Below are positions 28,401 through 60,141 of a stretch of DNA of 64,000 nt, in pieces. The notes beneath the pieces are model-generated. The model did not search any database and was not told where the DNA came from. It worked only from the letters and a program-made list of their open reading frames with translations. A program made the translations under genes and the position numbers. The first letter of the stretch is position 1, and every line of letters begins with the position of its first letter. The DNA is from Orthonyx spaldingii (lineage: Eukaryota; Chordata; Aves; Passeriformes; Orthonychidae): NCBI GenBank assembly GCA_013397795.1, contig VZTJ01000753.1:1704857-1768856 (forward strand). The letters run 5' to 3'.

Positions 28401-31400
28401 TACTCAGGTTTTGGAGAGGTTTTGGTAACTTTATAACTTGCTCTAATGCTTGGTGACAGACACGGAAGCTTTCCTGTTAGCTTGTTGTGCACTTTCCCTG
28501 CAGAAAAGGATCAGTCAGCTTCTCTTGGGAATGCATGGTCATGGGCTTGCTGTGATGGCATCTGACACAGGACTGAGGGACACATCTGAAGATGTGTTTT
28601 TTTCTCTCACTATTAAAACTGCAGTGTTGCATACGCAGCATTGAGTTTAGAGGGGGTTTATGCGTCAGAGTTGTTCTGCTATTCCTTTACCCCATATGTT
28701 TTAACCTGCCACAGGATTAAGTACTTCTTTATAAGATAAGAGTAGGGTTTGTGTTTACACTCCCTCTCTGGCTCCGCTGCATGACAGGTGATGCGTAAAG
28801 AGGACTTTGAGAAGAGGAGAATTGGGGTCAGACCTTTCAGATTTTCTAAAATGCCTGGAGATTTGTATGTGTGAAAGATGGTCTGGAATGGAAAATTCAG
28901 CATTTGCTGCTCTCCAGAATACTCCCAAGTAATTAAGTTCCCAGTTAAGCATTGCTCAAATGGCACAAAATTTAGACCTGCGAACAGCTCTCATGTGATG
29001 CGTCAGTGTTGTTCGCATTACCCAGCCCCTGTGTTTCAGCATGGACAAGGGAGAACAAGCCAACAACCTGGAAAACTTTGAAGGCAGGCAGAGAGAGGAG
29101 GGTCTGGTGAGTTCACATGGTGGAATTTTTCTTCAGGAAATTCACATTCAAGCAGTCATAAAGGCAGGGCCAGAAAGTGTCTGTTGAGCACCGTGCAGGT
29201 GTTGTCATGTGAGGTGCTTCCAGCTACTCCAGCTTTTGCAAAGAGGGAAAAAAATTATCAGGCATGGGGCAGTATTGCGTGTGCTACTTTGTCTCGACAG
29301 GGTCTGTCCCCTGGGAGGGACTCCATGGTCCTTTTTAAGAAATAGGAGTATTTGGCAGTGGTCACACCGAGTATGCCTGGGTTGGAGTTCTGGTTTTGTG
29401 TTCCTGAAAGGGACCAGACAGTTTCTCCTTTCATTTTAGCCAGAGGTTTCAGTGATTTCAATAGGCTTTTGATTCTCCTTCAGCTTCAGAAATTTGGATC
29501 CAGGCGGTTGATTCGAGTCTCAGTGTTTAGTCAGATTCTTCTATAAGTTAATACTCAGAGAGTTTTGTTTTATAGCAGAAGTGGTCTTCTGACCATCCTT
29601 GCTTTCTTCAGAGTTGCAGAAGAAAAGTGCACTTTCCTAAAGGAATTCACTCATCAGAACACAGTCTGAGAACAGGAGACTTTGTAAAGGACCGGGATTG
29701 TGTCTTGTAGTTGCCTCAGGTCTGCCCTGTGACGGTCAAGTAGTTACAAGTTTCTGCAATCTCTGTGCTGATTTACCTCACCGTACATCTAAACATGTAA
29801 ACTTATACATGCAGTCTGTAGTCCTTAGTTCCGGGTGTCTTCCTGTATGTTCCACAGGTGTTACTTTTTGCTCCAGACATCCCGCACAAACAATTGATTT
29901 CCTCCAAAGTATATTGTGTAGCTTGTGTGGAAGGACTATGTATGTCCTTCCACATATATTTTCCTTAAGTATTTTTCTCCCATTCCTGAAGCACATTCAG
30001 ATTTTCTAATCTCTGCAATGAACAGTGATGGGAGACAGGATTTTTTCTGTGGGAGTCTGCACCCCCATGAACTCTCCATCCCCTTGCAGCAGGAGGGTGT
30101 GAGGCAGCAATGCCTCCCTGGCATTCACAGGAGAATGATCCTGGGGACTTTGTCTCAATGCTTTTGGTCGTCTTCTCAGATAAAGCAGAATGCTCCTGCT
30201 GCTTTTCTGTTTGTTATTAAATTTGACTCGCCTGTGCCTTTTGGGTGATGGAATAACCGGGAACCTTTTTCAAAAGGGGTTCATTTTGGGCACCTGCTGT
30301 AGCCCAGACTCCTGGTGTTGCACGTCATAGGAGGTGAACAAACATATGTGATGTTGGCCTGGTTTTTTATTTACATACGAAACCCATAAGAGAGGGAGGA
30401 GAGAAAAAGAACACTGATTGTTCAAGATAGATATTATCTTTTCCTTCTTTCTGGCTGGTGTGAGTAGTATGGATTTTTTCATGCTAAATGGTGTTTTGGA
30501 CTGAGTGTACCAAGACTAGTAGCTTCATGAGAATAATTGTGAAAGGGGGGCAGAGAGGGGAAGTCCAGTGGAAAAAAGGATCTAAATGAGGGCTTTCTGG
30601 CTGATGAGATTCACTTAAGTCAGACAATTCGGTGATACAGGAAAATTACATCCCTTTTTACAAATTGACATCCAAAGCAGTCAGTTTCAGCTACAGCATT
30701 TAAATACAGTTGAGGTTAAACTTGCAACACGATTTGACCCAGCCCAGGGAGAACAACTACCCCCCCAAAAAAATTAAAATGAGTTGTATTGTTATAGCCT
30801 TAAAGCAGCAGTGGTAACTATTCTAGGCAAGGTTTGTTGCCCACTGTAAGACTCACATCCAGCTCCTATGTGCTAACAGAGATGAAGTGACACAAATTAG
30901 GGAGCATGTAATAAGATTCCCTTCCCTCTGCATCTTTATGGTGACCCACAAAGCCAGGAGTTAAACCTGTTTTGTACAAGAATCCTATGCAGCAGCTTTG
31001 CTACACCATTAACAATTACTTGAGTTTTATTTTACTACTTGTCTTTGTGAGAACTTTAAACCTAAACTTAAACTTAATCCTATGATTCTCCAGGGGATAA
31101 TTACAATGTCTCAGAATTCTTACTATGCCAGTGGAATTTTGACCCAAAGACAACTGCAGAATGTTTTTTACCATTACAGAATTTGAAAGTACAAAAGACA
31201 ATTATGTAAGAGTATTGTCGGAATACATCAAACTCCAGAGCAATAGGAGTACCTTGAGGGAATGAATTATTTGGGTAAGTGGAAACCCAACTACCAGATC
31301 ACTTTGCTGTTGAGGTGTTTGCTTTGGCTAGTCATCTTTTGGTTCAGGCTTGGTAAAGCAATGAGGAAGTAGCAGCAGAACCAGAAGGCTCTTGTCAGAT

Positions 31401-34400
31401 TTTAAGTAAGGAACACATAATTTCATAAATGTGTCTTCTGAAAAATCCCTCTTTGCCTCATTGTGCCTATCTTTTCAATCTGGAATGTGTTGTTTACTTT
31501 TCTATATTGTCATAGATCTTAAGTGCGTTTCAGAAGAGGAATAGCAAGTGGTTTGACAGTGAAAAATATATTCACAAAATCTGGTAATTAGGTAGTTATT
31601 CTTTTCTCAACCCACTGTGTTCCCAGCGGGTTTTTTCTGACTTCCAGTGCACTGTCCCTCCTCAGTAGCAAATAGTTGATGACAGATAAAGGTAACACCT
31701 CAGAGGCTGCTTTGTAGATAAAAACTGGAATACTGGAGTAAGTCCCTTACCCTACTTTCTGCTGCCTGACTTTGAAGACTCTCTGCAAGAGCCTGGAAGC
31801 GATGCCTGAGGGAAGAATGGCACACGTGTTCTGTCCAAGAGCACTGATCAGCGAATGGATGTGCTCGTAGCTTCATGTCATAGTGGGAGAGAGTTTCAGA
31901 GCTAATGGGAAGCTGGTCTATGACTGATTTACCCTTGAGGGCCAGTCCCAGTTCCTGCATATGACCTGTGGCCTCCATTGTTTGGTCCCCTTTGATTGCT
32001 GAGAGGCTGTTTCCAGCAGGATTTTGCAGCCACATCAGGGTCAGGAGGGGTGAGCAGAGTGATTATTATGGGCTTTGGGAGCCCAAATGCATTAAACAAG
32101 CATCTCATTTCTTGGAGAGACTTTCCCTGGAAAAGAGGAGAGGATTTGTGACCCAAGTGTGCCTGACAGGAAGGATGGGATCCTGCTGGAAAGATGTGCC
32201 GTCACAGCTGATAAGCTATTCATCCTTCCAGCGCACGCTGCTTCACTTACCGTGTCTGCATGTCCTTGGAGGCAGCCTGACCCAGCTCCTGGCAGGGACC
32301 CCAAAGCTGAGCAGGGAGAGAATTCACACAGAGGGAGAAACGATGTCACGTTATGCTGCTTGTTAGAAAAAAAACCATAGAATTTGCTATCAGTGAACTG
32401 AAATCTAAACAGCCTAAATGGTCCTAATAGCTAGAGAGGTTAGGGAAGCTTGCCAGAGCGTGGAAAGCATAACAACTGCATTTAATAACAATCAAGCTAC
32501 TCTTATAAATATTTGCATGTGCTGCTTCAAAGCCTACTACACGGTCATTCATGTACTGCAGTTAGAAAGATGAGGAGGGGAAAAAAAAGGAGAGCGAGAA
32601 GAAAAGGGCACTCCATGTTTTGTAGCTGCCATAATAAAGAATGGGCAAAGCACCAGAAAGAAAAGAAAAAGGAAAAGAAACCCTCCAAAGTTTAATAAAC
32701 ACAAAAGGGAATAAAAATAAATCTTTGGAGCATTTATTACAAGCCCTTGATGGAAGGATTAGATTGAAGCTCTCAGCCTTTCCAGTGTGGGTGTATGTGT
32801 GAAGGCGGCCTGTCTGGCCTCTTCCAACGAGAAAAGAAAAGTTGTTTACATTTCCTAACTTGGGCTGTGCATGTAATTGATTTCTTTTTGTTTCAATAGC
32901 AGAAATGAAAATTCAGAGGGGAAAAAAAAGCCTCATTTGGATACAATTGAATTTAGGTCTTTTTCCTTGCCAGAACGAAAGCTCAACTCTCAGAAGAGCT
33001 GTGTCAAACAGAGTGTTTTGTTTCTCCTGAAATGTCAGTACATGCAGTACTTGTGAGGAAAAGCTGTGGAAATGCAGGGCTTAGTTCATCAAACACAACT
33101 GCGCAAGGCAAAAGTGTCATCCTTTTATGCAGGTTATTCCTGATTTGGGGAATATGTTCAGTATGAAAAAACTGTCTATCCCCTCTTGCAGTTTAAGGGT
33201 GCTTGACTACATCCTGCTCTCCTCCCAGGCACTCCTGGGGGCCTGTGTGCTGTTTTGGATGGTCAGAGAATGTGTTCAGTCTCTCCCATTGACAGCGTTC
33301 CAGCCTGGAGCAATACTGAAGACTGTGCTGGGGTAGGTCTCCTGTACCCCTCCCACTGGGCCTTTTCTGCTTCGTCAGAGCAGGGCTGCTTTCTGTCCAG
33401 GTTGCTGGCACAGAAGCCTAGAGGATGCTGGACATTGAACAAAGTCAGTAAGAGGCACAGAAACCACAGTGTCTTTATGCACTGAATCACTCACATACCA
33501 GAGTACAGTTTAACCTGGCAGTTCGAGCTGTCCTGTGTAAAGCAGCTGATGAAGTTTCAGCTTGTTCAAGGCAGAAAAAAAAAAAACAACTAAAAGAAAA
33601 AAGGTAAACTTGTGATGCTCAGTGTTTAGCAGCCTAAAGGGAGGAGATGGATGGATGCTGCCTTCACCTGCTCCAACTGTGTTGTGTTACTCTTGTCTCA
33701 ACTGTGGTGATTGTGATTGTGATTATTACAGCTGGAAGTCTTCAGGTTTTTTTGAGGGTTGATTTAATGAGTAATTTAAAAATGATAAAAATGGAACCTT
33801 TCATTGTGTTTGCTATTCTCTCTCCCACCAAAACAAAAGAAATCTGTGTTTTCCTAGCTACAGGAAACATATTGATTTAATTCCACTCATTAATGATAAT
33901 AGTTCAAAGAATACTTCAGGAGTCTAGTCTGAAGCAGGGTAACTGTGTTTGGACTAGGTTGTTCAGAGTCATCCTGGCGTCTGCTGGAGTCATGGGGCCA
34001 AAACCAGAGGGGAGTGCAGAGGTATCCGACTGAGTTTGAATTGATGCAACTGTCAGGTTAAGGTGGAGTCACAAAGAGAGATAAATTGCAGCATCTGAGA
34101 TCACTTAAAGACTAATCCAAAAGCTTGTAGACTCCATAGGGTTCTTACCATTCAGTTAAAGAGAGCTCAAGTCTCATTTCTCAGTCTTAATGTTGATTAA
34201 TTTTCACATTAACCCCAATTCTGCATTCAGCCATTCTTTTACAGAGGAAGGGTTCCAGCTATTAAATACCTTCTTTTTTTCATCTTTTATCTATGAATAA
34301 TACCTTTTCCTCCATTGACATCCTGTGGATACTGTCATGAATGATAAAGAAGTCAAATTTCTTATGTGGCTTTTTGCATATAAAGATGTAAAACTATCTT

Positions 34401-35300
34401 ATAAGAAAGATAAAACTTCTGTAAGACAAGAATTCCTTCTTACTCATACAGGGTGTCCCATGCCTGCTTTCCAGTGAAAGGTAAAAACATTTTTGCAGTA
34501 TATACAAATGCAGATATGCAAACACAAAAACAGGCACACTGAAAGAGTATTCATTCTCTGTCTTCCTTATATATGAAAGAGAGAAAAAATGTAAATGCAG
34601 GAATGGCTCAGGAATATCTACTCAGATACATATTCAGAGATGTGTAATATACAGTATCTAAAATAAAGAAACTGGAAAGAAGGCCTACAAAAAGAGCACA
34701 AGAAAGTTCTAGGAATAAGAAGCTAAATATAAAACAAACTGACAGTTAAATAGGACTTTTCAATCTAAAATTAAGTCAAGATGGACAGTGTTTGGCTGTG
34801 CCAGGGCAAGTGAATGGCTGCTAGTTTGGCTTGTCCACAGTGAACAAAATGGTAGGTTGATGCCTCGAAAAAATGACAGGGAAGAACAACTTACAACTCA
34901 TCCTGGAAGCATCAATCTTATATATACATATTATTATGCCAAATTATATTCCTAGTAGGATTAGGTTTGGCTGAAGAACAAGTAGTAGTCTCGGAGTTTC
35001 CTGAAGCAGGAAAAATAAATTGAAGATACTATTTCTCTCTTACAGGAAGATGTAATCTCTGAACCAAGTAACTTTTATAAGAATTTGCAAAATGTATCAA
35101 GATCATAGTTGCTGTACACTTAAGCTTTTCTCAGAAGCCCTTCATTTGGTATTTTGAGAGACTCTAGCACTGATGTCTTGCTGATGGGAGAGAGGAGCAG
35201 CTTTGGTGTAGGAGTAATTTGCATCTGTTTGAGTTCTCACTGTGAGATTGTAGCAGTTTCCTGTCAATAAGCATGGTAGCCAAGAATGGTGATTATGATG

Positions 35301-35438
35301 CCTGGGGGCATTTTCAAGCAGTGCAGATGTGAAAATCTGAGAACCTCTTTTTTTTTTTTTNNNNNNNNNNNNNCTGGTGGCAGTTTCAAGCAGTGCAAAA
35401 TTGAAAATCTGAGAACCTTTTTTTTTTTTTTTTTTTTT
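35301..35438 (+). repeat. Near-duplicate unit and poly-T on both sides of a 13-N gap
   Basis: The left copy (35302-35360) and right copy (35374-35438) share about 46 nt at roughly 87 percent identity by eye, including tttcaagcagtgca and tgaaaatctgagaacc. Each ends in a T run. The gap is 35361-35373. It is either a failed overlap merge or a diverged tandem duplication. Confidence 0.85.
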
Positions 35439-36871
35439 GTTTCTTTAATTAAATAGAATCATAAGGAAGTCTGGAGCTTCCTGTTCATAGTTGTACCTTT
35501 TTGATCATACTGAGGGTCTGGTTTTGGGAAGTACTCTTTCAGAGGATTTTTGGAAGTGTTTTGAGAACTTGTCATCTCTCACTTATAATACTTCTACAGC
35601 TGAAACTGAGATTATTTCTTTATCATCAAAGATTTTCTCATAGCTACATTTATTATATAGTCAGTTTGAACTTAGCTCAAAGAGCTACAGCAAGTGGGTT
35701 ATTAAGTGTGTAACTGTGAGAACACCTGTGCTTCCTCAGCTGAAAATGCCTCCCCAGCCCCCAAATACGATTTTCCTTTTTCTTTTTATTATTTATCCAC
35801 TTCAGTTTTCACACTGTAAGAGAAGAAGAAACCATTCCTTCCATTTGAACAGAGGTTTTTATCAGATCTTAAAGTAATTTCATCTCCTTTCTGAGGTGCG
35901 TGAGCGTGTCTCCTTTCACTCTCTTCCCATCTCCTCTCCAAGGGGTTTGGGTGTCAAGCAGGGGTGCTGCAGGCAAATTTCTCCTGGTGCTGCTGCTCTG
36001 GACAGTGTGGAAGGGCCTCAGATGATGACTGAAGCCCTTAGAGTTACCTGGGTTGTGCAAAAGTGCCCTGCTGCTTACCATTAGTCAGGGTTTGCTGTTG
36101 GGAAGGAGAAACGCTGTTTTGAAACCTAAACTGAGTTGTCTAGCACTGCTATTGATGACTTGAGTCCATTTTTCTGGGTTTTTTTCTGGTTTTCCCTAAT
36201 GTATAGTAAAGGATGGTTATGTTTATGGCTTTTACTGCTTCCAAGTGGTCAAAATTAATGTAATCCTGTTTATAATGCCTACTGTCTGCTTGCATTTTCC
36301 CTTTGTTTTTCCTTCCTCTTCTCTTCTAGCCCGCATCACTATAATCAGAATGACTATTTTGTTCCAAAAATATCCTTTAATAACTAGGTATGGAAAAAAA
36401 TCTGAAGCTGACTAATTCATCCTTCATATTCTGGGGGGAAGTGGGTTTAAGAGAACATATAGATCAGATGAGCTGCTGTTATTTGTTGTCTTAGCAGATC
36501 CCTGTGAACTCTCTGCAAGCCTGAAGGCATTTACCATATGCCAACTGCTATGTTTTTTTCTCAGTTTATAAGTATTCAGGATTTTCCACCAGTAGGTTGA
36601 AAGAGGGGAGGTTTAAATGCATGACCTGAAACAGAGTTGAAAGTAGTTGTTTATCTCTACTAGTATGACAGCCTTACAAAAAACTTACAAATGAACGTGG
36701 GATTGATTTTTTAAATTTTTATTAAATTGTTAATAGTACTAAATTGACCTTTGGGAACTAAACCATGCTTCAGATATTTCCCTGACTGGGGCTGTCTTGC
36801 ATTAAAATGTTTGAAGAAACAACATATTTTATCATCACGAAGAGTGATAAAATCACGCTGTTTCCTTGCAG

Positions 36872-56777
<19,906 letters not shown>

Positions 56778-56812
56778 AGAATATCCCTGAAACAGCATGA
56801 TGTGTGTTTATT

Positions 56813-56925
56813 AAAAAAAATAACCAAGGAAAAAAAGAAAGAGAGAGCGAGAAGGAAAGAAAGAAAAATAAAAATCCAGGTTCATCAGTGTTAAAAGAAA
56901 AAAAAAAGAAGAAAAAAAAAAGCGG
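56813..56925 (+). repeat. Purine-rich low-complexity tracts at the start of the 3'UTR
   Basis: Two A/G-rich stretches (about 56813-56866 and 56893-56925), built from AAAG, GAGA and GAAA units, begin 36 nt after the stop. They are separated by a short unique segment that holds the miR-141/200a site. Confidence 0.8.
56886..56893 (+). promoter_or_regulatory. miR-141/200a 8-mer target site
   Basis: CAGTGTTA is the perfect complement to seed positions 2-8 of miR-141/miR-200a plus the A opposite position 1. It lies 109 nt after the stop codon between two purine-rich tracts, an accessible context. TGFB2 is an established target of this family in mammals. Confidence 0.65.
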
Positions 56926-57250
56926 TACTAGTCTCTTAACTGTTTGAAAGTTTGTTTTGTTTTTTTTTTTTTTTAAACTGGCATCTGAAGCAAAACATTG
57001 AAGGCTTTTTCCTACATTTCACCTACACATAGTGTGAGATAGACAAGAAGCAAAGTTAAAGAAAAAAGAAACCTTTTAAAAAATAAACACTGGAAGAAAT
57101 TTGTTAGTGTTACTATGTGAAAGGAAAAAAACAGGAAAATCCCATGAAGTGTGGAGTTGCTGTATCTGTCCCGTGCCTTACTTGATCTCTCTGTATTGTT
57201 ACGCAATAGGCATCCTACCCATTCCTCTTAGCTGTAGAGTTAACAGTGCA

Positions 57251-57259
57251 TTATTTATT
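57251..57259 (+). promoter_or_regulatory. AU-rich element nonamer
   Basis: TTATTTATT matches the UUAUUUA(U/A)(U/A) instability nonamer. A second AU-rich motif with overlapping ATTTA pentamers lies at 59113-59121. These suggest regulated mRNA decay, but function is inferred. Confidence 0.4.
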
Positions 57260-57554
57260 TGTGTGTAAAAACTATCAAATGAACATTTCTGTATCACCAT
57301 TGGAAAAACAAAAACCAGCCAATGTGGACAAAGTGGAGACCAAATAAGCTGCCAGAAATACATATAAAGCCTAAAGGAACACAAGCTCAAAAGAATCAGA
57401 AAAGTAATGGTTAGTTTAGTTTGATTAAAATAGAAGTCAGTTATTACATTATTGACAAACTCTGCCTTTAAAATACCTTATTTTTCATGCCAGCTGCCTA
57501 GAGAGACTTCTTGTAAGGTCTCAAACCCTTGTTTTAAATACTGAATAATTTACT

Positions 57555-57560
57555 AATAAA
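57555..57560 (+). terminator. TGFB2: Possible proximal poly(A) signal AATAAA
   Basis: Canonical hexamer about 780 nt after the stop, followed by a moderately T-rich stretch (ctctgtttcagtctc). Use of it would remove the CpG patch and the miR-148/152 sites. Other AATAAA copies at 56867-56872 and 57082-57087 sit in A-rich sequence close to the stop and look less likely. Inference only. Confidence 0.35.
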
Positions 57561-58170
57561 GGACACTCTGTTTCAGTCTCAAAGACAAGTCTATAAGATT
57601 TTTTTTTTACTGTAAATTTTAAATGTCAGTTTAGTAAACCAGTGAAATATTTAACATGTACTGGTCTAATCTTCAGACCTTAATATGTTGCTGTATAGCT
57701 ATGCTATGGGATTTTTTTGTTCTTTTGGTATATGTAACCATACCTAGACTATTACAATAGGTGGGTAGTAAAAGCCAGCTTAATTGGAAACATATCTGTA
57801 GATCTCTATTTGTAAACTATTAAAAAATTACGTACTTTATGTGTAATGTGTAAATTTTCACCATATTTTTGTACTCTGTAATACTGTCAGCTCTCACGAC
57901 TTTGAATTTGAATTTGGGGCTCTTTTTGATCACTCAGAATCATGTGTTTCCCTCTAGCTGGCCAGTACGAGTAGAGTCCCTATACTTTGACTTGCACTAC
58001 AAATACATGTTTTATAATAATTGCTATACATGTGCTTTGTATATTGTTCATCATTATGGCATAAGCTACCTGGCTCCATTTGTTTTTCTGTTTTATAAAA
58101 AAGGATAGGTTAAAGAAATCTCTCCCCCTCCCGTCCTTCCCTCCTTCTCCAGTTATCCCTGTTCATAACA

Positions 58171-58472
58171 CTTGGATCGCGACGCGGTTCGGATTTCTGG
58201 GCCTTCCAATTTTCTTTCGGCTGTAGATATTCAAACAGATGGGCAGGGAGCGAGGTGTTGAGAGAAGAGATGTCCCAGCCTGGCTGAGGGCGAGGCAAAC
58301 CCTTGCAGAGAATGACATTCACCACTGTGCAGGAGGCTGTAGGGAGCATCTGCCGCGGCGATGCCTCGCACGGGGCGGGAGCGGGATCGGAGCGCACTCG
58401 GATGCATCAGCCTGGCACACAGGAACTCGGTCCTGCAGCTCCTCTGTGGGACTGCTCCTGCTCCTACTGCAG
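58171..58472 (+). promoter_or_regulatory. CpG-dense patch with Sp1-type box and splice-donor-like end inside the 3'UTR
   Basis: About 19 CpG dinucleotides fall between 58178 and 58430, against an otherwise CpG-poor background. They are densest at 58178-58191 (five in 14 nt) and 58354-58400 (about ten). GGGGCGGG at 58372-58379 is a GC box. An ATG at 58361 with G at -3 opens a frame that is still open at CAG|gtaaca (donor GT at 58473). The pattern resembles a small promoter with a first exon, but the patch also lies in transcribed 3'UTR, so it could be UTR sequence with no promoter role. Confidence 0.3.
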
Positions 58473-59196
58473 GTAACAGAGGTTTGCCTTTGACTTCTGC
58501 AGTGGCAGAGCAGGCCCCTCTAGGCTGTTGGGGTGTGTGTAAGGATTGGCAGGATCAGCCCCTTGATTTTTGCAAGTTTACCAGTTTTTTTCTCAATAGA
58601 GTTCATATTAGAGCTTCTCTTAAAAAAGAGAAAAGGAAAAAGGAACATGGGCATCCTAGGGTTTTGTTGTTGTTTCATATTGTAGAGGGAGTAAAAAGAA
58701 AAAAATCACATATTTCATTTTAAAAAAGCCCCAACCTAAATTAGCAAAAAAGAATCGTGAAGAAGGCACATTCATTTCATTTCACATGATGAATGCTTCT
58801 GCACAACAAAGCAGGAAACTTGCAATACAAGCATTCTACTTGGATGAGAAGGACATTTTCTGCCATTGTCCTCAGCAGTGTTGGGATGACACTCCTAAGC
58901 TTGGTGTTGTCAGTTCCAATTTTAAGAAGTGCAGTTTCTTTGGCTTGAGCAGAATACTGATGCAAAACTGAGGTGCCATGGTGGCTTGCACATGCAGCTC
59001 CTCAGGACTTCTGTGGAGCCTGTGCTTACTGCCTAGATGGGAACATAGCCCCAGAGATGATCTAATCCCACCCACTGACTCAGCGCAGAGGAGGAGGAAT
59101 GTTAGACTTCTGATTTATTTAGTGAGCTGAGTTGAACAGGTGAAAACTCTGTCCTGCTAACACTTGCTTGAGCCAGACTTAACTCCAGTGAGAAGA

Positions 59197-59204
59197 TGCA
59201 CTGA
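59197..59204 (+). promoter_or_regulatory. miR-148/152 8-mer target site, copy 1
   Basis: TGCACTGA is a perfect seed 2-8 match plus A for the miR-148a/148b/152 family. It is the first of two identical sites in the distal 3'UTR. Confidence 0.5.
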
Positions 59205-59569
59205 ACTCAGTGAAACTCCTCAGGGTAATGCATACTCTGGATTTTGCTGTATAACGACAGCAAAATTAGTTTTATCAGGTTCAGTATGAGAACTGTATTT
59301 TTGTTGGACGGGAGAGAAGACAAGGGTGAGCACATTTTACAAAACTTAAAAATGTTTTTACAGGTCTCTAATGTAAGATTGCAGCTCAAAACCAGTTTTG
59401 AAAAAGTGGAATAGGAGATTGCATGGTTGTCCAACTATACTCACTGTGCGCCGAATGCAGCTGAAAATTCTGACTTGCATTTGGAGTTTTTCTCTAAGCA
59501 TAAAACACTATTTCTGTAAGTCATTGCCCCAAGATCGAATTTTTTTGTAACTTCTAGTGTTCCTCAAAA

Positions 59570-59577
59570 TGCACTGA
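59570..59577 (+). promoter_or_regulatory. miR-148/152 8-mer target site, copy 2
   Basis: Second TGCACTGA, 373 nt downstream of copy 1. Paired 8-mers in one UTR are rarer by chance than a single one. Confidence 0.5.
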
Positions 59578-60135
59578 TAATATTTGAAATTCTCTATTAT
59601 AAAGTTCTTATCTTTTTTAAAAAATTTGTTTTTGTTCATTAGGCATGTATTTCCCTTTAATTACTGAGGGCGTTAGGCCTGATCCTACAATATGCAGAGC
59701 TCATGGGTGAAATTCCCTTCTACAGAGTGGGGTAATGTGAGTCCTAAGCACTGCTCAGGTCTGATGTAAATACCCCTCGAATGATCTTTAGATGGGTCTG
59801 CAACAGCTCAAGGACTTTGTGCTATGGGGCCTTATTTTGGCAACGTGATTGCCACTGTCTGAGCAAAGTCCCTGAGAACTGATGGGAAATGTTCAGCATC
59901 TTGAAAGATCAGACCCAGGGGGCTGACTAGGGCTGAGGGGGAATCATAGCACTTAGCTGGGTGGGGTAAGACAGCACTTCTTATGTGTTTAGCATCAATA
60001 TAACTGTATGGTTGGCATGGTTTAAAGGAGAAAAAAAAGAAAAAGAACTTAAAGGACACCTGTGTTGTACTTTGGTGATTGATTACTCTGTATTTTAACA
60101 CATTGTATGTCTGTTTTTGTGGTGCTCTAGTGATA

Positions 60136-60141
60136 AATAAA
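60136..60141 (+). terminator. TGFB2: Distal poly(A) signal AATAAA of TGFB2
   Basis: Canonical hexamer within tgataaataaattattt. It is preceded by a T/G-rich stretch and followed within 20-35 nt by GT-rich sequence (ctggtgttgctttcg), the usual arrangement for cleavage and polyadenylation. No more distal signal with similar context is needed to end the gene. Confidence 0.8.

Larger units (their letters stand above)
1..36871 (+). other. TGFB2: TGFB2 intron 1 (3' portion, acceptor at 36870-36871)
   Basis: No exon 1 coding sequence is recognisable anywhere in this stretch, and the first TGFB2 exon in the window opens in phase 1, so the interval is intron; TGFB2 is known for a very long first intron in vertebrates. 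It ends in the acceptor tttccttgcag. Contents: a CR1 fragment at 3816-4003 on the minus strand, a purine-pyrimidine alternating tract at 6665-6702, an AT repeat with a gap at 14667-14710, a polypyrimidine tract near 22365-22478, and a gap with duplicated flanks near 35301-35438. Open frames here are short (at most about 150 codons), overlap on both strands and lack recognisable domains. I see no gene in it. It may hold enhancers (see findings). Confidence 0.85.

Noticed and set aside
29700..29800. Possible counterpart of the alternative TGFB2 cassette known in human intron 1
   Set aside because: After an acceptor-like tag, the sequence reads V-C-P-V briefly, but a TAG follows within a few codons and the rest does not match; chance resemblance.
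1..36871. TGFB2 exon 1 (signal peptide and N-terminal LAP)
   Set aside because: I searched the frames for the conserved N-terminal LAP motifs and found none; exon 1 must lie upstream of this window.
58361..58723. 120-codon frame in the 3'UTR as an intact coding gene
   Set aside because: No recognisable domain, and the second half is low-quality A-rich sequence; only the first part up to the donor-like site is of interest, listed as a finding instead.
59041..59095. Possible antisense CR1 relic (ccagagatgatctaatccca)
   Set aside because: Only about 20-40 nt resemble CR1 and the flanks do not; too short to support.
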